Shown: positions 6,739 through 14,449, numbered from the stretch's first letter. The stretch is DNA of 21,834 nucleotides from Phycisphaera mikurensis NBRC 102666 (GCA_945870475.1 CAMBSR010000014.1:1-21834), one strand, 5' to 3'. Made by a program: numbers and translations. Notes: generated by a model not told the origin, from the sequence alone.

Positions 6739-7683
6739 TCAGCCGACTGGGCGGCCGCGACCTCCGTTGCTTTCGTTCGAGGTGAACCCGGCACGGGCGC
6801 CCGTGCGGCGGGTGAGGATGCGCGGGCCCGAACGGGTGACCGCGACGGTGTGTTCGACATGCGCGGCCACCAGGCCGGCGGAGACGGCGACCGTCCACTG
6901 GTCGGCGCAGGCCGATGCCGGCACCGGGGACAGGCAGCCATCGGCAGAGATCTCGCCCTTCGCGCCCATCACGAGGATCGGCTCCACGGCAAGGACCATG
7001 CCCGGAAGGAGGGTGAAGTCGCGCTCCTCGCGGAGACCCGCGGAAACCAGCGACGGCGCGTGCGGCGCCTCGTGGACGGCGCGTCCGACGCCATGACCGT
7101 GCCAGCCATCCACCATGCCGTGCCCGCGGGAGACCGCCAGGCGCTGCATCCGGTCGGCCACGTCGCTCCAGCGCATGCCGGGCTGCATGGCGGCGATGCC
7201 GACGTGCAGCGTTTCCCACGCATCGGCGATGAAGGCGTCAACGGCTGCGGCCGCGGCGAACTCGCCGGGCACGCGCACCGCGATGGCAGCATCGGCGCAC
7301 CAGCCGTTGAGGCGGGCACCGACGTCGATCTTTACCAGTTCGCCGGCCACCAGGACGCGATCGCCCGGGATGCCGTGCACCACCTCGTTGCCGATGCTCA
7401 CGCAGCAGGCTGCCGGGAATGCCGGACCGCCCGCGGGGTGTGCATAGCCGAGGAAGGAGGGTTCCGCACCGTGCGCAGCGATCACCGCGCGAACCGCGGC
7501 GTCGATCTCACGCGTGGTGATGCCAGCGCGGACCGCCGACTCCGCGGCGTCGAGGGCCGCAGCCACCACCTGCCCTGCTCGCTCCACGGACGCGATCTCG
7601 TCGGACGACCGCAGCGCGATGGCGCCGTGGCGCTCGACGCGCGCATTCGTGGGGGTGCGGGACTCGGCGGTGGTCAGGTTCAT
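6739..7683 (-). CDS. map: Methionine aminopeptidase, type I
   Basis: Removes the initiator Met from nascent proteins. The protein has 314 residues, longer than the 264 of E. coli. Extra sequence is at the N-terminus (about 25 residues), before the last metal ligand, and at a Gly/Arg-rich tail. The metal-ligand pattern is intact: Asp in VKIDVG, Asp in GWCADAAIAV, His in GHGVGRAVHEAP, Glu in LAVEPIL and Glu in HVEHTVAVT. The His of YAHPAGG and of HEAP match the substrate-side residues. Start: ATG at 7683-7681, overlapping the secY stop as ATGA. GGAG lies nine bases upstream inside secY. The usual neighbour adk, often between secY and map, is missing. Confidence 0.96.
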   Translation of the reverse strand: MNLTTAESRTPTNARVERHGAIALRSSDEIASVERAGQVVAAALDAAESAVRAGITTREIDAAVRAVIAAHGAEPSFLGYAHPAGGPAFPAACCVSIGNEVVHGIPGDRVLVAGELVKIDVGARLNGWCADAAIAVRVPGEFAAAAAVDAFIADAWETLHVGIAAMQPGMRWSDVADRMQRLAVSRGHGMVDGWHGHGVGRAVHEAPHAPSLVSAGLREERDFTLLPGMVLAVEPILVMGAKGEISADGCLSPVPASACADQWTVAVSAGLVAAHVEHTVAVTRSGPRILTRRTGARAGFTSNESNGGRGRPVG

Positions 7684-9086
7684 TCGCGCACGCTCCGCAT
7701 CCGCGCGCCGCGAGCGTCGCCGCCCTGGCCGAGGAAGCCTTCGTAGTTGCGCATGACCAGGTTCGCCTCGAGGCGCTGGATGAGGTCCAGGCCGACGGAG
7801 ACGACGATCAGGAGACCGGTGCCGCCGAGGAACTGCGACACCTGGAACGGGATGCCCATGGCCTGCGTCACCAGGGTCGGGATCACGGCGATGATCGCCA
7901 GGAAGCCCGCGCCGACGTAGGTGATGCGCCAGAGGACCGTCTGCAGGTACTCCGCGGTGCGCGGGCCGGGGCGGAGGCCGGGGATGAAGGAACCATGCTC
8001 CTTCAGCTGCTTGGCCATGTCGTCCGGGCTCATCTGGACGGTGGTCCAGAAGTACGCGAAGAAGTAGATCATCGCGATCTCGCAGATGATGTACGGGAAG
8101 GTACCGATCTGGCTCTCGCGGGCGAGGAACGTGGTGAAGTCCTTGAAGCCGGAGTCCTGCGCGGTGGCGTTGTCCCAGGCACCGAAGATGGCCGAGGGGA
8201 AGATCATCAGCGAGCTGGCGAAGATGATCGGCATCACGCCCGAGTGGTTGATGCGCAGCGGCAGGTAGTGCTTCTGGCCGCCGTAGACCTTGCGGCCGCG
8301 GGTGTGCTTGGCCTGCTGGATCGGGATGCGGCGGGTGGCCACCGTCATCAGCACGGCGCCGGCGGTGATGGCCACGAAGCTCCCGACCAGGACGGCCAGA
8401 CCGGCGATGCCGATCTTGCCCGGCTCTGCCGACTGGCGGGGGTCGAAGTTCTCGACAACCCAGCCGATCGCGTTCGGCATGCGGCTCAGGATGCCCGCGG
8501 TTAGGATGATCGAGACGCCGTTGCCGATGCCGTACTTGTCGATCTGCTCGCCAAGCCACATCAGGAACAGGCTGCCCGCCGTCAGCGTGGTGATGCCCAC
8601 CACGAAGAAGATCGTCGTCTGCGGCGCGCTCTGCAGGAACATCGGCTGGACCAGGTTGCTGGAACGCAGGTAGTTCAGCCAAATGTAGCCCTGGACGATG
8701 CACAGGCCGACGGCCAGGTACCGCGTCCACTCCATCAGCTTCTGCTGGCCGGAGATGCCCTCCTTCTTCAGGTCCTGCAGCGGCGGGTAGACCGCCTGCA
8801 CGAGCTGGAAGATGATGGAGGCCGTGATGTAGGGCATGATGCCCAGGCCGAAGATGGTGCTCTGCCCGAGCGAACCGCCCGAGAAGATGCTCGCGAACTG
8901 CAGCAGGCGGCCGAAGCCGGTCGCGTTGGTCGCGGCCGTCTTCGCATTCTGCACCAGCGCCGACTGGTCAACACCCACCACCGGGATCCAGAACCCGATG
9001 CGGTAGATCGCCAGCACGGCCAGCGTGAAGAGCACGCGGTTGCGGAGGTCGGCGATCCGGAAGATGTTGGCGAAGGCGCTGAACAT
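7680..9086 (-). CDS. secY: Protein translocase channel subunit SecY
   Basis: SecY is the pore of the Sec translocon in the cytoplasmic membrane. It has 468 residues and ten predicted membrane segments. Hallmarks are FRIADLRNRVLFTL at the N-terminus, the plug-region IFSGGSLGQSTIFGLGIMPYI, the cytoplasmic loop YGGQKHYLPLRINHSGVMPIIFA, and the end LEANLVMRNYEGFLGQG. It is about 25 residues longer than E. coli SecY, partly in the first periplasmic loop (about residues 37-60, Asn/Ala/Thr-rich). It starts eight bases after rplO with no clear Shine-Dalgarno, so it is probably translationally coupled. It overlaps map by four bases. Confidence 0.98.
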   Translation of the reverse strand: MFSAFANIFRIADLRNRVLFTLAVLAIYRIGFWIPVVGVDQSALVQNAKTAATNATGFGRLLQFASIFSGGSLGQSTIFGLGIMPYITASIIFQLVQAVYPPLQDLKKEGISGQQKLMEWTRYLAVGLCIVQGYIWLNYLRSSNLVQPMFLQSAPQTTIFFVVGITTLTAGSLFLMWLGEQIDKYGIGNGVSIILTAGILSRMPNAIGWVVENFDPRQSAEPGKIGIAGLAVLVGSFVAITAGAVLMTVATRRIPIQQAKHTRGRKVYGGQKHYLPLRINHSGVMPIIFASSLMIFPSAIFGAWDNATAQDSGFKDFTTFLARESQIGTFPYIICEIAMIYFFAYFWTTVQMSPDDMAKQLKEHGSFIPGLRPGPRTAEYLQTVLWRITYVGAGFLAIIAVIPTLVTQAMGIPFQVSQFLGGTGLLIVVSVGLDLIQRLEANLVMRNYEGFLGQGGDARGARMRSVRE

Positions 9087-9094
9087 TCAGTTGC

Positions 9095-9562
9095 TCACTC
9101 GGCGGACTTGGTCTTGGCCTCGATGACCTTGGCGGTACCGCCGGACTTCTCGATCTTCGCCTTGGCGCTCTCGGAGAACTTGGCGGCGACGACGGTCAGC
9201 TTCTTGGCGATGTCGCCGTGGCCGAGGACCTTGAGCGGCATGGTCGCGTCGGGCACGAGGCCCTTCTTCGCGAGCGCAGCCACGTCGACGGTGGCGCCGG
9301 CGTCGAAGTTCTTCTCGAGGACCTGCACGTTGACCACGTGGAACTCGATGCGGAAGTTGTTCTTGAAGCCGCGCTTCGGGAAGCGACGCATGAACGGCGT
9401 GGCGCCGCCCTGGTAGCCGGGGCGGCTGGTCCAGCCGGCGCGGCTCTTCGCGCCCTTGTGGCCGCGGGTGCTGGTGCCGCCGATGCCGCTGCCTTCGCCG
9501 CGTCCGACGCGCTTGCGGGGGCGGTGCTTGCCGACGACCTTCGTAATGTCATGAATCATCAT
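9095..9562 (-). CDS. rplO: Large-subunit ribosomal protein L15
   Basis: L15 is a late-assembling 50S protein. It has 155 residues. The N-terminus has the family Gly/Arg-rich arm KHRPRKRVGRGEGSGIGGTSTRGHKGAKSR in sense (split here: KHRPRKRVGRGEGSG then TRGHKGAKSRAG), followed by YQGGATPFMRRFPKRGF. The C-terminal half holds LKVLGHGDIAKKLTV, typical of the L18e/L15 fold. The start is one of two consecutive ATG codons at 9562. GGGAG, ten bases upstream, lies inside the perfect palindrome at 9566-9577. It follows rpsE after 74 bases where rpmD (L30) is often found. Confidence 0.97.
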   Translation of the reverse strand: MMIHDITKVVGKHRPRKRVGRGEGSGIGGTSTRGHKGAKSRAGWTSRPGYQGGATPFMRRFPKRGFKNNFRIEFHVVNVQVLEKNFDAGATVDVAALAKKGLVPDATMPLKVLGHGDIAKKLTVVAAKFSESAKAKIEKSGGTAKVIEAKTKSAE

Positions 9563-9565
9563 GGC

Positions 9566-9602
9566 GGGAGATCTCCCTTACCGAGGCTCGGTTGGTCCGA
9601 GC
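9566..9602 (-). promoter_or_regulatory. Palindromes over the rplO ribosome-binding site
   Basis: A perfect 12-base palindrome GGGAGATCTCCC (9566-9577) contains the only Shine-Dalgarno-like GGGAG for rplO. Just upstream in the mRNA a 6-bp stem, GCTCGG with CCGAGC (9597-9602 and 9586-9591), has a 5-base loop. Folding of the palindrome would hide the binding site. Its role is inferred. Confidence 0.4.
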
Positions 9603-9636
9603 TGGAAGTGTGGTGGGTGGTTCGTTGGTGGACTGT

Positions 9637-10383
9637 TCAGGACGCGGGCGGCGCATCGGGCGCCGGCGTGGAAGGGGCTGCAGGAGCCGGGGCAGCCGCT
9701 GCTGCCACAGGAGCTTCCTCGTTGTTGCGACGGTAACCGCCGCCACCACCGCCACCGCCGCGCGGACCGCCGCGGCCACCGCGGCCGCCACGACGCTCGT
9801 CGCCGAGGGTGTTCTTCGGGGCCTGCATCTTGTCGCCGGACTTGACCTGGGGCATCGCCGCCAGGCCGCGCTCGACCGACTCCTCGACGTGCGTTGCACC
9901 GATGGTCACGCCGCGGAGCGACTCGACCTTGGCGCGCGTCTGCAGCTGCTCGAGGGCACGGATGGTGGCCTTGACCAGGTTCTTCGGGTTGGTGGAGCCG
10001 TAGCTCTTGGTCAGGCAGTCCTGGATGCCGAGCATCTCGAGGACGGCACGCACCGCAGCGCCGGCGAGGACGCCGGTACCCGGGGTGGCCGGCAGGAGGC
10101 GCACCTTCGAGGCGCCGAAATGGCCCTCGACGGCATGCGGAATGGTCTTGCGGAGCATCGGGTAGCCGACCATCTTGCGACGGCCTTCCTTCTGCGCCTT
10201 CTCCACGGCCTGCGGCACCTGGTTGCTCTTGGCGTAGCCGATGCCGATCTTGCCGCCCTTGTCGCCCACCACGACGAGCGCGGCAAAGCTGAAGCGGCGT
10301 CCGCCGGCGACGGTGGAGCTGGTGCGGTACACGCCCACCGTGGTGGACTCGATGCTTGAAGTTTCGTCGATGAGTTCAGCCAT
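9637..10383 (-). CDS. rpsE: Small-subunit ribosomal protein S5 with Gly/Arg and Ala/Pro tail
   Basis: S5 lines the mRNA entry path of the 30S subunit and influences decoding accuracy. The core (about residues 18-180) carries VAGGRRFSFAALVVVGDK, GIGYAKSNQVPQAVEKA, HFGASKVRLLPATPGTG and LTKSYGSTNPKNLVKA. E. coli S5 is 167 residues; this protein is 248. Residues 197-219 are a Gly/Arg-rich segment (RRGGRGGRGG, then a run of eight glycines and YRRN), and 222-248 are Ala/Pro-rich. The tail resembles RNA-binding RGG segments and is likely disordered. The DNA of the tail is correspondingly repetitive (about 9640-9800). No purine-rich Shine-Dalgarno stands out before the ATG at 10383. Confidence 0.97.
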   Translation of the reverse strand: MAELIDETSSIESTTVGVYRTSSTVAGGRRFSFAALVVVGDKGGKIGIGYAKSNQVPQAVEKAQKEGRRKMVGYPMLRKTIPHAVEGHFGASKVRLLPATPGTGVLAGAAVRAVLEMLGIQDCLTKSYGSTNPKNLVKATIRALEQLQTRAKVESLRGVTIGATHVEESVERGLAAMPQVKSGDKMQAPKNTLGDERRGGRGGRGGPRGGGGGGGGYRRNNEEAPVAAAAAPAPAAPSTPAPDAPPAS

Positions 10384-10419
10384 GTCTTTGACTCGAGGGG
10401 GTTCGTTTGTTGGATCGGC

Positions 10420-10782
10420 TCAGAACTGCAGGCCGCCCTCGCGGGCGCCCTCGGCGACGGCCTTGACGCGGCCGTGGTAACGGAAGCCGTTGCGGTCGAA
10501 GACGACCGCGCTGACGCCAGCCTTCTTGGCGCGATCGGCGAGCGCCATGCCGATCTGCTTGGCTGCATCCACGTTGCCACCCTTGCGGGCGACGCCGTCG
10601 ACGTCGAGCGAGCTGGCGGCGGCCACGGTGCGGCCGGCCAGGTCGTCGATGAGCTGGGCGTAGATGTGCTGCAGCGAGCGGTAGACGCTGAGGCGGGGAC
10701 GCGACGGCGTTCCGGACATGGTCTTGCGCATGCCCTTCTTGCGGCGGTCGCGGCGGAAAGTCTTTGCGGTGCTCTTGTCCAT
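10420..10782 (-). CDS. rplR: Large-subunit ribosomal protein L18
   Basis: L18 binds 5S rRNA with L5 and joins it to the central protuberance. It has 120 residues. The start MDKSTAKTFRRDRRKKGMRK at 10782 is preceded by AAGGAACACC. Family segments are SGTPSRPRLSVYRSLQHIYAQ, where the basic arm contacts RNA, then AAKQIGMALADRAKKAG and the end VVFDRNGFRYHGRVKAVAEG-AREGGLQF. The longer upstream open frame overlaps rplF and is not part of L18. Confidence 0.97.
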   Translation of the reverse strand: MDKSTAKTFRRDRRKKGMRKTMSGTPSRPRLSVYRSLQHIYAQLIDDLAGRTVAAASSLDVDGVARKGGNVDAAKQIGMALADRAKKAGVSAVVFDRNGFRYHGRVKAVAEGAREGGLQF

Positions 10783-10808
10783 GGTGGTGTTCCTTGATGC
10801 GCGTCGGC

Positions 10809-11360
10809 TTAGGAGCCGAAGGCCTTGCCCTGCTTGCGCTGGATGACTTCGTCCGTGTACTTGATGCCCTTGCCGTTGTAGGGCTCGGGCTTGCGCTTGG
10901 CGCGGCACTTCGAGGCGAACTCGCCGACGGCCTGCTTGTCCGGGCCGCTGACGGTCACCATCGTCTGGTTGACCTCGACCTTCACGCCGTCAGGGATGCC
11001 GACGTCGAGGGTGTTGGCGTAGCCCACGGTGAGGACAAGCTTCTTGCCCTGCACCTTGGCGCCCCAGCCCACGCCGACGATCTCGAGCTTGCGCTCGTAG
11101 CCCTTCAGGACGCCTTCGACCGCGGTCGCGATGAGCGCGCGGGTGGTGCCCCAGAAGGCCTTGTTGCTGCCGATGTCGACGATGGCCGGGTCCATCGTGA
11201 CCTCAACCTTCGTGCCCTCGACCGTGACGCCCACTTCCGGGCGGTAGGTCATGGAGAGCTTGCCCTTGGGACCCTCGAAGTTGACGGTGCGGGCGGCCGC
11301 GTTGACGGCAACCTTGACGCCTGCGGGGATCATGACGGGCTTACGTGCGATGCGGGACAT
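10809..11360 (-). CDS. rplF: Large-subunit ribosomal protein L6
   Basis: L6 sits near the sarcin-ricin loop at the factor-binding site. It has 183 residues made of two related beta-alpha domains. The N-terminus MSRIARKPVMIPAGVKV and the C-terminal signature GPDKQAVGEFASKCRAKRKP followed by PYNGKGIKYTDEVIQRKQGK identify it. The start at 11360 has AGGAGA at a good distance. Spacing to rpsH is 46 bases and to rplR 26. Confidence 0.98.
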   Translation of the reverse strand: MSRIARKPVMIPAGVKVAVNAAARTVNFEGPKGKLSMTYRPEVGVTVEGTKVEVTMDPAIVDIGSNKAFWGTTRALIATAVEGVLKGYERKLEIVGVGWGAKVQGKKLVLTVGYANTLDVGIPDGVKVEVNQTMVTVSGPDKQAVGEFASKCRAKRKPEPYNGKGIKYTDEVIQRKQGKAFGS

Positions 11361-11406
11361 GGTGTTTCTCCTGAGTCGAGGAGGTGTTGTTCGCGGAGGT
11401 TCTGGA

Positions 11407-11805
11407 TCAGCCGACGGTGGCGACGACTTCGCCGCCGATGCGCTTCTCGCGGCATTCGCGATCGCTCATGACGCCGTAGCTGGTGGAGACGATGGCAATG
11501 CCGAGGCCCGACATCGGGCGCGGCAGTTCCTCGACGCTGCGGTAGATGCGGCAGCCGGTGCGCGAGACGCGCTCGAGGTGGTGGATGAGCATCTCGCCGC
11601 GCGGGCCGTACTTCAGGTCGACGCGGAGCAGGCCCTGGCGGCCGTCGGCGACGAACTCGAAGCTGCGGATGTAGCCCTCCTTGAGGAGGACTTCCGCGAC
11701 GCCGCGGTTGAGCTTGTTGTTGAGGACGAGCACCTGCTTGGCGCGGTTGCGGCACGCGTTGCGGATGCGGGTGAGCATGTCTGCGGTCAGGTCTTGAAGC
11801 GCCAT
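11407..11805 (-). CDS. rpsH: Small-subunit ribosomal protein S8
   Basis: S8 binds 16S rRNA helix 21 and organises the central domain; in E. coli it also represses the spc operon by binding rplE mRNA. It has 132 residues, with LTADMLTRIRNACRNR at the start, the RNA-binding segments GYIRSFEFVADG and SRTGCRIYRSVEELPR, and the C-terminal VSTSYGVMSDRECREKRIGG. Start: ATG at 11805 after AAGGAG. I looked for an S8-target-like fold at the rpsN/rplE junction (62 bases) and saw none that I could defend. Confidence 0.98.
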   Translation of the reverse strand: MALQDLTADMLTRIRNACRNRAKQVLVLNNKLNRGVAEVLLKEGYIRSFEFVADGRQGLLRVDLKYGPRGEMLIHHLERVSRTGCRIYRSVEELPRPMSGLGIAIVSTSYGVMSDRECREKRIGGEVVATVG

Positions 11806-11856
11806 GTTCGGCTCCTTCTTGTTCCGTGTTCGTTGGGGATCTTCACCAGGCCTGGA

Positions 11857-12042
11857 TCACCAGGACGCCTTGCGCATGCCGGGGATCATGCCCTGGAGCG
11901 CGAGCTCCCGGAGCATGTGGCGGCAGATGCGGAACTTGCGGTAGTTCCCACGGCTGCGGCCGGTGATTTCGCACCGAAGCTTCTCACGGGAGGAGAACTT
12001 CGGCTTCCGGTTCATCTTGGCAAAGACGCGCTTGCTGGCCAT
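11857..12042 (-). CDS. rpsN: Small-subunit ribosomal protein S14, short form lacking two zinc ligands
   Basis: S14 is needed for 30S head assembly. It is 61 residues, exactly the length of zinc-ribbon S14 from Thermus or Bacillus, and ends GMIPGMRKASW. Zinc forms have two CxxC pairs at 24/27 and 40/43. Here Cys24 and Cys40 remain, while 27 is Thr and 43 is Met (RCEITGR and ICRHMLREL). The TGR after the first Cys is also typical of zinc-free S14, which is normally the long form of about 89-101 residues. The start at 12042 follows AAGGAACACC. It has the standard position between rplE and rpsH. Confidence 0.97.
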   Translation of the reverse strand: MASKRVFAKMNRKPKFSSREKLRCEITGRSRGNYRKFRICRHMLRELALQGMIPGMRKASW

Positions 12043-12104
12043 TCTGGTGTTCCTTGGTTACGTCCGTCGGTCGTTTGGTAGGGGGCGGCGTCCGCCGCCC
12101 GGAC

Positions 12105-12701
12105 TCACTTCTTGTTGCTCTTGCGGTCCTCGGGCTTCTCGAACGGCATGCCCAGCTCGGCGAGCGCGAAGCGGCTCATCTTGGGGTCGCTGTTCTTGAA
12201 GACGATGGTGATGTTCATGCCGTGCGAGAAGTTCACGCTGGCCATGTTGATCTCGGGCCACACCGCCTGCTCGCTGAGGCCGAAGCTCCAGCTGCCGCCC
12301 TTGTCGAAGGAGCGGTCGTTGACGCCGCGGAAGTCCTTGATACGGGGGATGGCCAGGTTCATGAGGCGATCGAGGAAGCTCCACATACGGTCGCGACGGA
12401 TCGTGACCATGAAGCCGCTCGGGGCGCCTTCGCGCACCTTGAAGTTCGACACGCTCTTCTTGGCAAGGGTCATGACCGGCTTCTGGCCGGAGATCTTGCG
12501 GAAGGTGTCGATCACGGTGTCGCGGATCTCGGGCTTGAGCTTCTGGTTCTCGAGCTGCTTGCCGACGCCCGTGTTCACGACGACCTTCTCGATCGTCGGG
12601 ACCTGGCTGATGTTCTTCAGGCCGAACTCCTTCATGAGCTTCGGCGCGACCTGCTCCATGTACATCTGCTGGAGCCGATTCTTGGTGGTGGTAGTGGCCA
12701 T
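12105..12701 (-). CDS. rplE: Large-subunit ribosomal protein L5
   Basis: L5 forms the 5S particle with L18 and contacts P-site tRNA and S13. It has 198 residues, about 20 more than E. coli (179), from a short Thr-rich start (MATTTTKNRLQQMY) and a polar tail. Core segments are NISQVPTIEKVVVNTGVG, TGQKP-type ISGQKPVMTLAKKSVSNFK, REGAPSGFMVTIRRDRMWSF and the end MNITIVFKNSDPKMSRFALAE in part. The start at 12701 is eight bases after rplX and has only a weak GAAGTGA upstream, which suggests coupling to rplX. Confidence 0.97.
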   Translation of the reverse strand: MATTTTKNRLQQMYMEQVAPKLMKEFGLKNISQVPTIEKVVVNTGVGKQLENQKLKPEIRDTVIDTFRKISGQKPVMTLAKKSVSNFKVREGAPSGFMVTIRRDRMWSFLDRLMNLAIPRIKDFRGVNDRSFDKGGSWSFGLSEQAVWPEINMASVNFSHGMNITIVFKNSDPKMSRFALAELGMPFEKPEDRKSNKK

Positions 12702-12709
12702 GGTTGGGT

Positions 12710-13057
12710 TCACTTCGCCTTCTTGGACTTGCGGGACGGCGACACTGCGCCGAGTTCCTTGCCGCCCTTGGCGGCGACGCGCACCTTGGAGCCGTCGGCC
12801 TTGACGGTGAAGCGCACGCGGGTGGGCTTGCCGTCGGCCATCGGGCTGACCTTGGAGATATGGATCGGGAGCTCGACCTTCACCATCGCGCCCTTGGGAC
12901 GCATCTGGTTCGGCTTGAGGTGCTTGGTGCGGAGGTTGATCCCCTTCACCACGCACGTCGAGGACTGCGGATCGACCGAGACGACCTCGCCGGTCTTGCC
13001 CTTGTCGGCGCCGGAGCGGACAAAGACGACGTCACCCTTGCGGATATGGGATGGCAT
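12710..13057 (-). CDS. rplX: Large-subunit ribosomal protein L24
   Basis: L24 starts 50S assembly by binding the 5' domain of 23S rRNA and lies by the tunnel exit. It has 115 residues. The KOW motif is at the N-terminus, in HIRKGDVVFVRSGADKGKTG, and NLRTKHLKPNQ follows. The C-terminus is basic (SPSRKSKKAK). The ATG at 13057 shares one base with the rplN stop (TGATG), with GGAGG inside the end of rplN, so the two are translationally coupled. Confidence 0.97.
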   Translation of the reverse strand: MPSHIRKGDVVFVRSGADKGKTGEVVSVDPQSSTCVVKGINLRTKHLKPNQMRPKGAMVKVELPIHISKVSPMADGKPTRVRFTVKADGSKVRVAAKGGKELGAVSPSRKSKKAK

Positions 13058-13443
13058 CAGATGACCTCCGTGGCGAGGGAAACGATCTTCATGAAGTTCT
13101 TCTCGCGCAGCTCGCGAGCAACGGCACCGAAGATGCGGGTGCCCTTCGGGTTGCCTTCCTTGTCAACGAGCACGCACGCGTTCGAGTCGAAGCGCACGTA
13201 GCTGCCGTCGTTGCGGCGGGTCGGGGACTTGACGCGGACGATCACGGCCTCGGCCTTGTCGCCGGACTTGACCTGGCCGTTCGGGATGGCTTCCTTGATC
13301 GCGCACATGACGCGATCACCGATGCCCATGGCCACACGGGTGAACCGGCCATTGGCGCTGGAGACGCCCATGATGCCGATGACCATGGCGACCTTTGCGC
13401 CACTGTTGTCTGCCACTTCGAGCCTGGATTCCTTCTGAATCAT
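13057..13443 (-). CDS. rplN: Large-subunit ribosomal protein L14
   Basis: L14 forms an intersubunit bridge with 16S helix 14 and is the binding site of silencing factor RsfS. It has 128 residues, close to the usual 122, beginning MIQKESRLEVADNSGAKV. Family segments are GDRVMCAIKEAIPNGQVK, RFDSNACVLVDKEGNPKGTR and the end FMKIVSLATEVI. Start: ATG at 13443 after GCAGGAACC; the upstream open frame overlaps rpsQ out of frame and carries no family sequence. A few extra residues occur at the SSANGRFTR loop. Confidence 0.98.
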   Translation of the reverse strand: MIQKESRLEVADNSGAKVAMVIGIMGVSSANGRFTRVAMGIGDRVMCAIKEAIPNGQVKSGDKAEAVIVRVKSPTRRNDGSYVRFDSNACVLVDKEGNPKGTRIFGAVARELREKNFMKIVSLATEVI

Positions 13444-13474
13444 CTGGTTCCTGCCTTCGTTCCGTTGGGATCGA

Positions 13475-13801
13475 TCACTTCTTCTTCTTGCTGCCCGCGT
13501 CCGCCTCGAAGACCATCTCGGCCTTGGCCGGAGCCTTCTCGACGATGCGGACGACGGTCCAGCGCTTGGTGCGCGAGATCGGACGGCACTCCGCGATCTC
13601 GACGCGGTCGCCGACGTTCGATTCGTTCTTCGCGTCATGCACGTGCAGCACGGTGCGCTTGCGCACGTACTTGCCGTACTTGGCGTGCTTCGACACGTAC
13701 TGGATCGTCACCTTGCGCGTCTTCTCGCGCGAAGCGCTCTCGACGACGGCGATGCGGTGCGGGGCATTCTCGCCGACCTTGATTTCTTCGTTGGTGCTCA
13801 C
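13475..13801 (-). CDS. rpsQ: Small-subunit ribosomal protein S17
   Basis: S17 binds the 5' domain of 16S rRNA early in assembly. It has 108 residues, with the OB-fold segments GKYVRKRTVLHVHDAKNE, GDRVEIAECRPISRTKRW and TVVRIVEKA. About 20 residues beyond the usual end are basic (ending GSKKKK). The start is a GTG at 13801, overlapping the rpmC stop as GTGA, so translation is probably coupled. A GTG in such a highly expressed gene is consistent with reliance on coupling. Confidence 0.97.
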   Translation of the reverse strand: MSTNEEIKVGENAPHRIAVVESASREKTRKVTIQYVSKHAKYGKYVRKRTVLHVHDAKNESNVGDRVEIAECRPISRTKRWTVVRIVEKAPAKAEMVFEADAGSKKKK

Positions 13802-13998
13802 TTGGAGGCCTTCTTGGTGCGGGTGCTGCGCTCGGTGAGGAGACGGGCGAGGTCCTTGCGGTTCTTCTTGAACTGCGAGGAGTCCTTGACCTTCTCGGAG
13901 ATGGTCTGCGCACGGAGCTCGAAGAGCTTCTTGCGGATGCGCGCCGCTTCGGCTGCGATCTCTTCGTCACGGAGCTTCTTGACTTCAGGTGCCTTCAT
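13798..13998 (-). CDS. rpmC: Large-subunit ribosomal protein L29
   Basis: L29 is a two-helix protein at the tunnel exit, part of the docking area for SRP and trigger factor. It has 66 residues: MKAPEVKKLRDEEIAAEAAR, KLFELRAQTISEKVKDSSQF and a terminal helix with RKDLARLLTERST. It begins 28 bases after rplP with AAAGGC upstream of the ATG. It overlaps rpsQ by four bases. Confidence 0.97.
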   Translation of the reverse strand: MKAPEVKKLRDEEIAAEAARIRKKLFELRAQTISEKVKDSSQFKKNRKDLARLLTERSTRTKKASK

Positions 13999-14026
13999 CT
14001 TTGGCTGCCTTTCGGGTGGTTCGGGA

Positions 14027-14449
14027 TCAGACTGCGAGCCGGCGGCCGACGAATCGGCAGCGGACCGGCATCTTGTTTGCGATGCGTGCGAAGGCCTGCT
14101 TCGCGAGATCCTCGGGAACGCCCGCGATCTCGAAGAGGAGCGTGCCGGGCTTCACGCGAGCGGCCCAGAAGTCGACGTCCGCCTTGCCGGTACCCATTCG
14201 GGTCTCCAGCGGCTTCTTGGAGATCGGCTTGTCCGGGAAGATGCGGATGAAGACCTTGCCCTGGCGACGCAGGAAGTGCTGCGCCGCGACGCGGCCGGCT
14301 TCCAGCTGGCGCCCGGAGACCCAGCAGGTCTCGAGGCTCTGGAGGCCGTAGTCGCCGAAGGCGACGTAGTTGCCGCGGGAGGCGTTGCCCTTCATCTTGC
14401 CGCGCTGCTGCTTGCGGTACTTGACTCGCTTGGGAATCAGGTTTGACAT
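14027..14449 (-). CDS. rplP: Large-subunit ribosomal protein L16
   Basis: L16 contacts the elbow of A-site tRNA and completes the peptidyl-transferase region. It has 140 residues: PKRVKYRKQQRGKMKGNASRG at the start (split in two blocks here, PKRVKYRKQQRG and KMKGNASRG), then SGRQLEAGRVAAQHFLRR and GKVFIRIFPDKPISKKPLE. RMGTGKA is the segment that carries the hydroxylated Arg81 in E. coli. The start at 14449 follows TAGGAACC. Confidence 0.97.
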   Translation of the reverse strand: MSNLIPKRVKYRKQQRGKMKGNASRGNYVAFGDYGLQSLETCWVSGRQLEAGRVAAQHFLRRQGKVFIRIFPDKPISKKPLETRMGTGKADVDFWAARVKPGTLLFEIAGVPEDLAKQAFARIANKMPVRCRFVGRRLAV

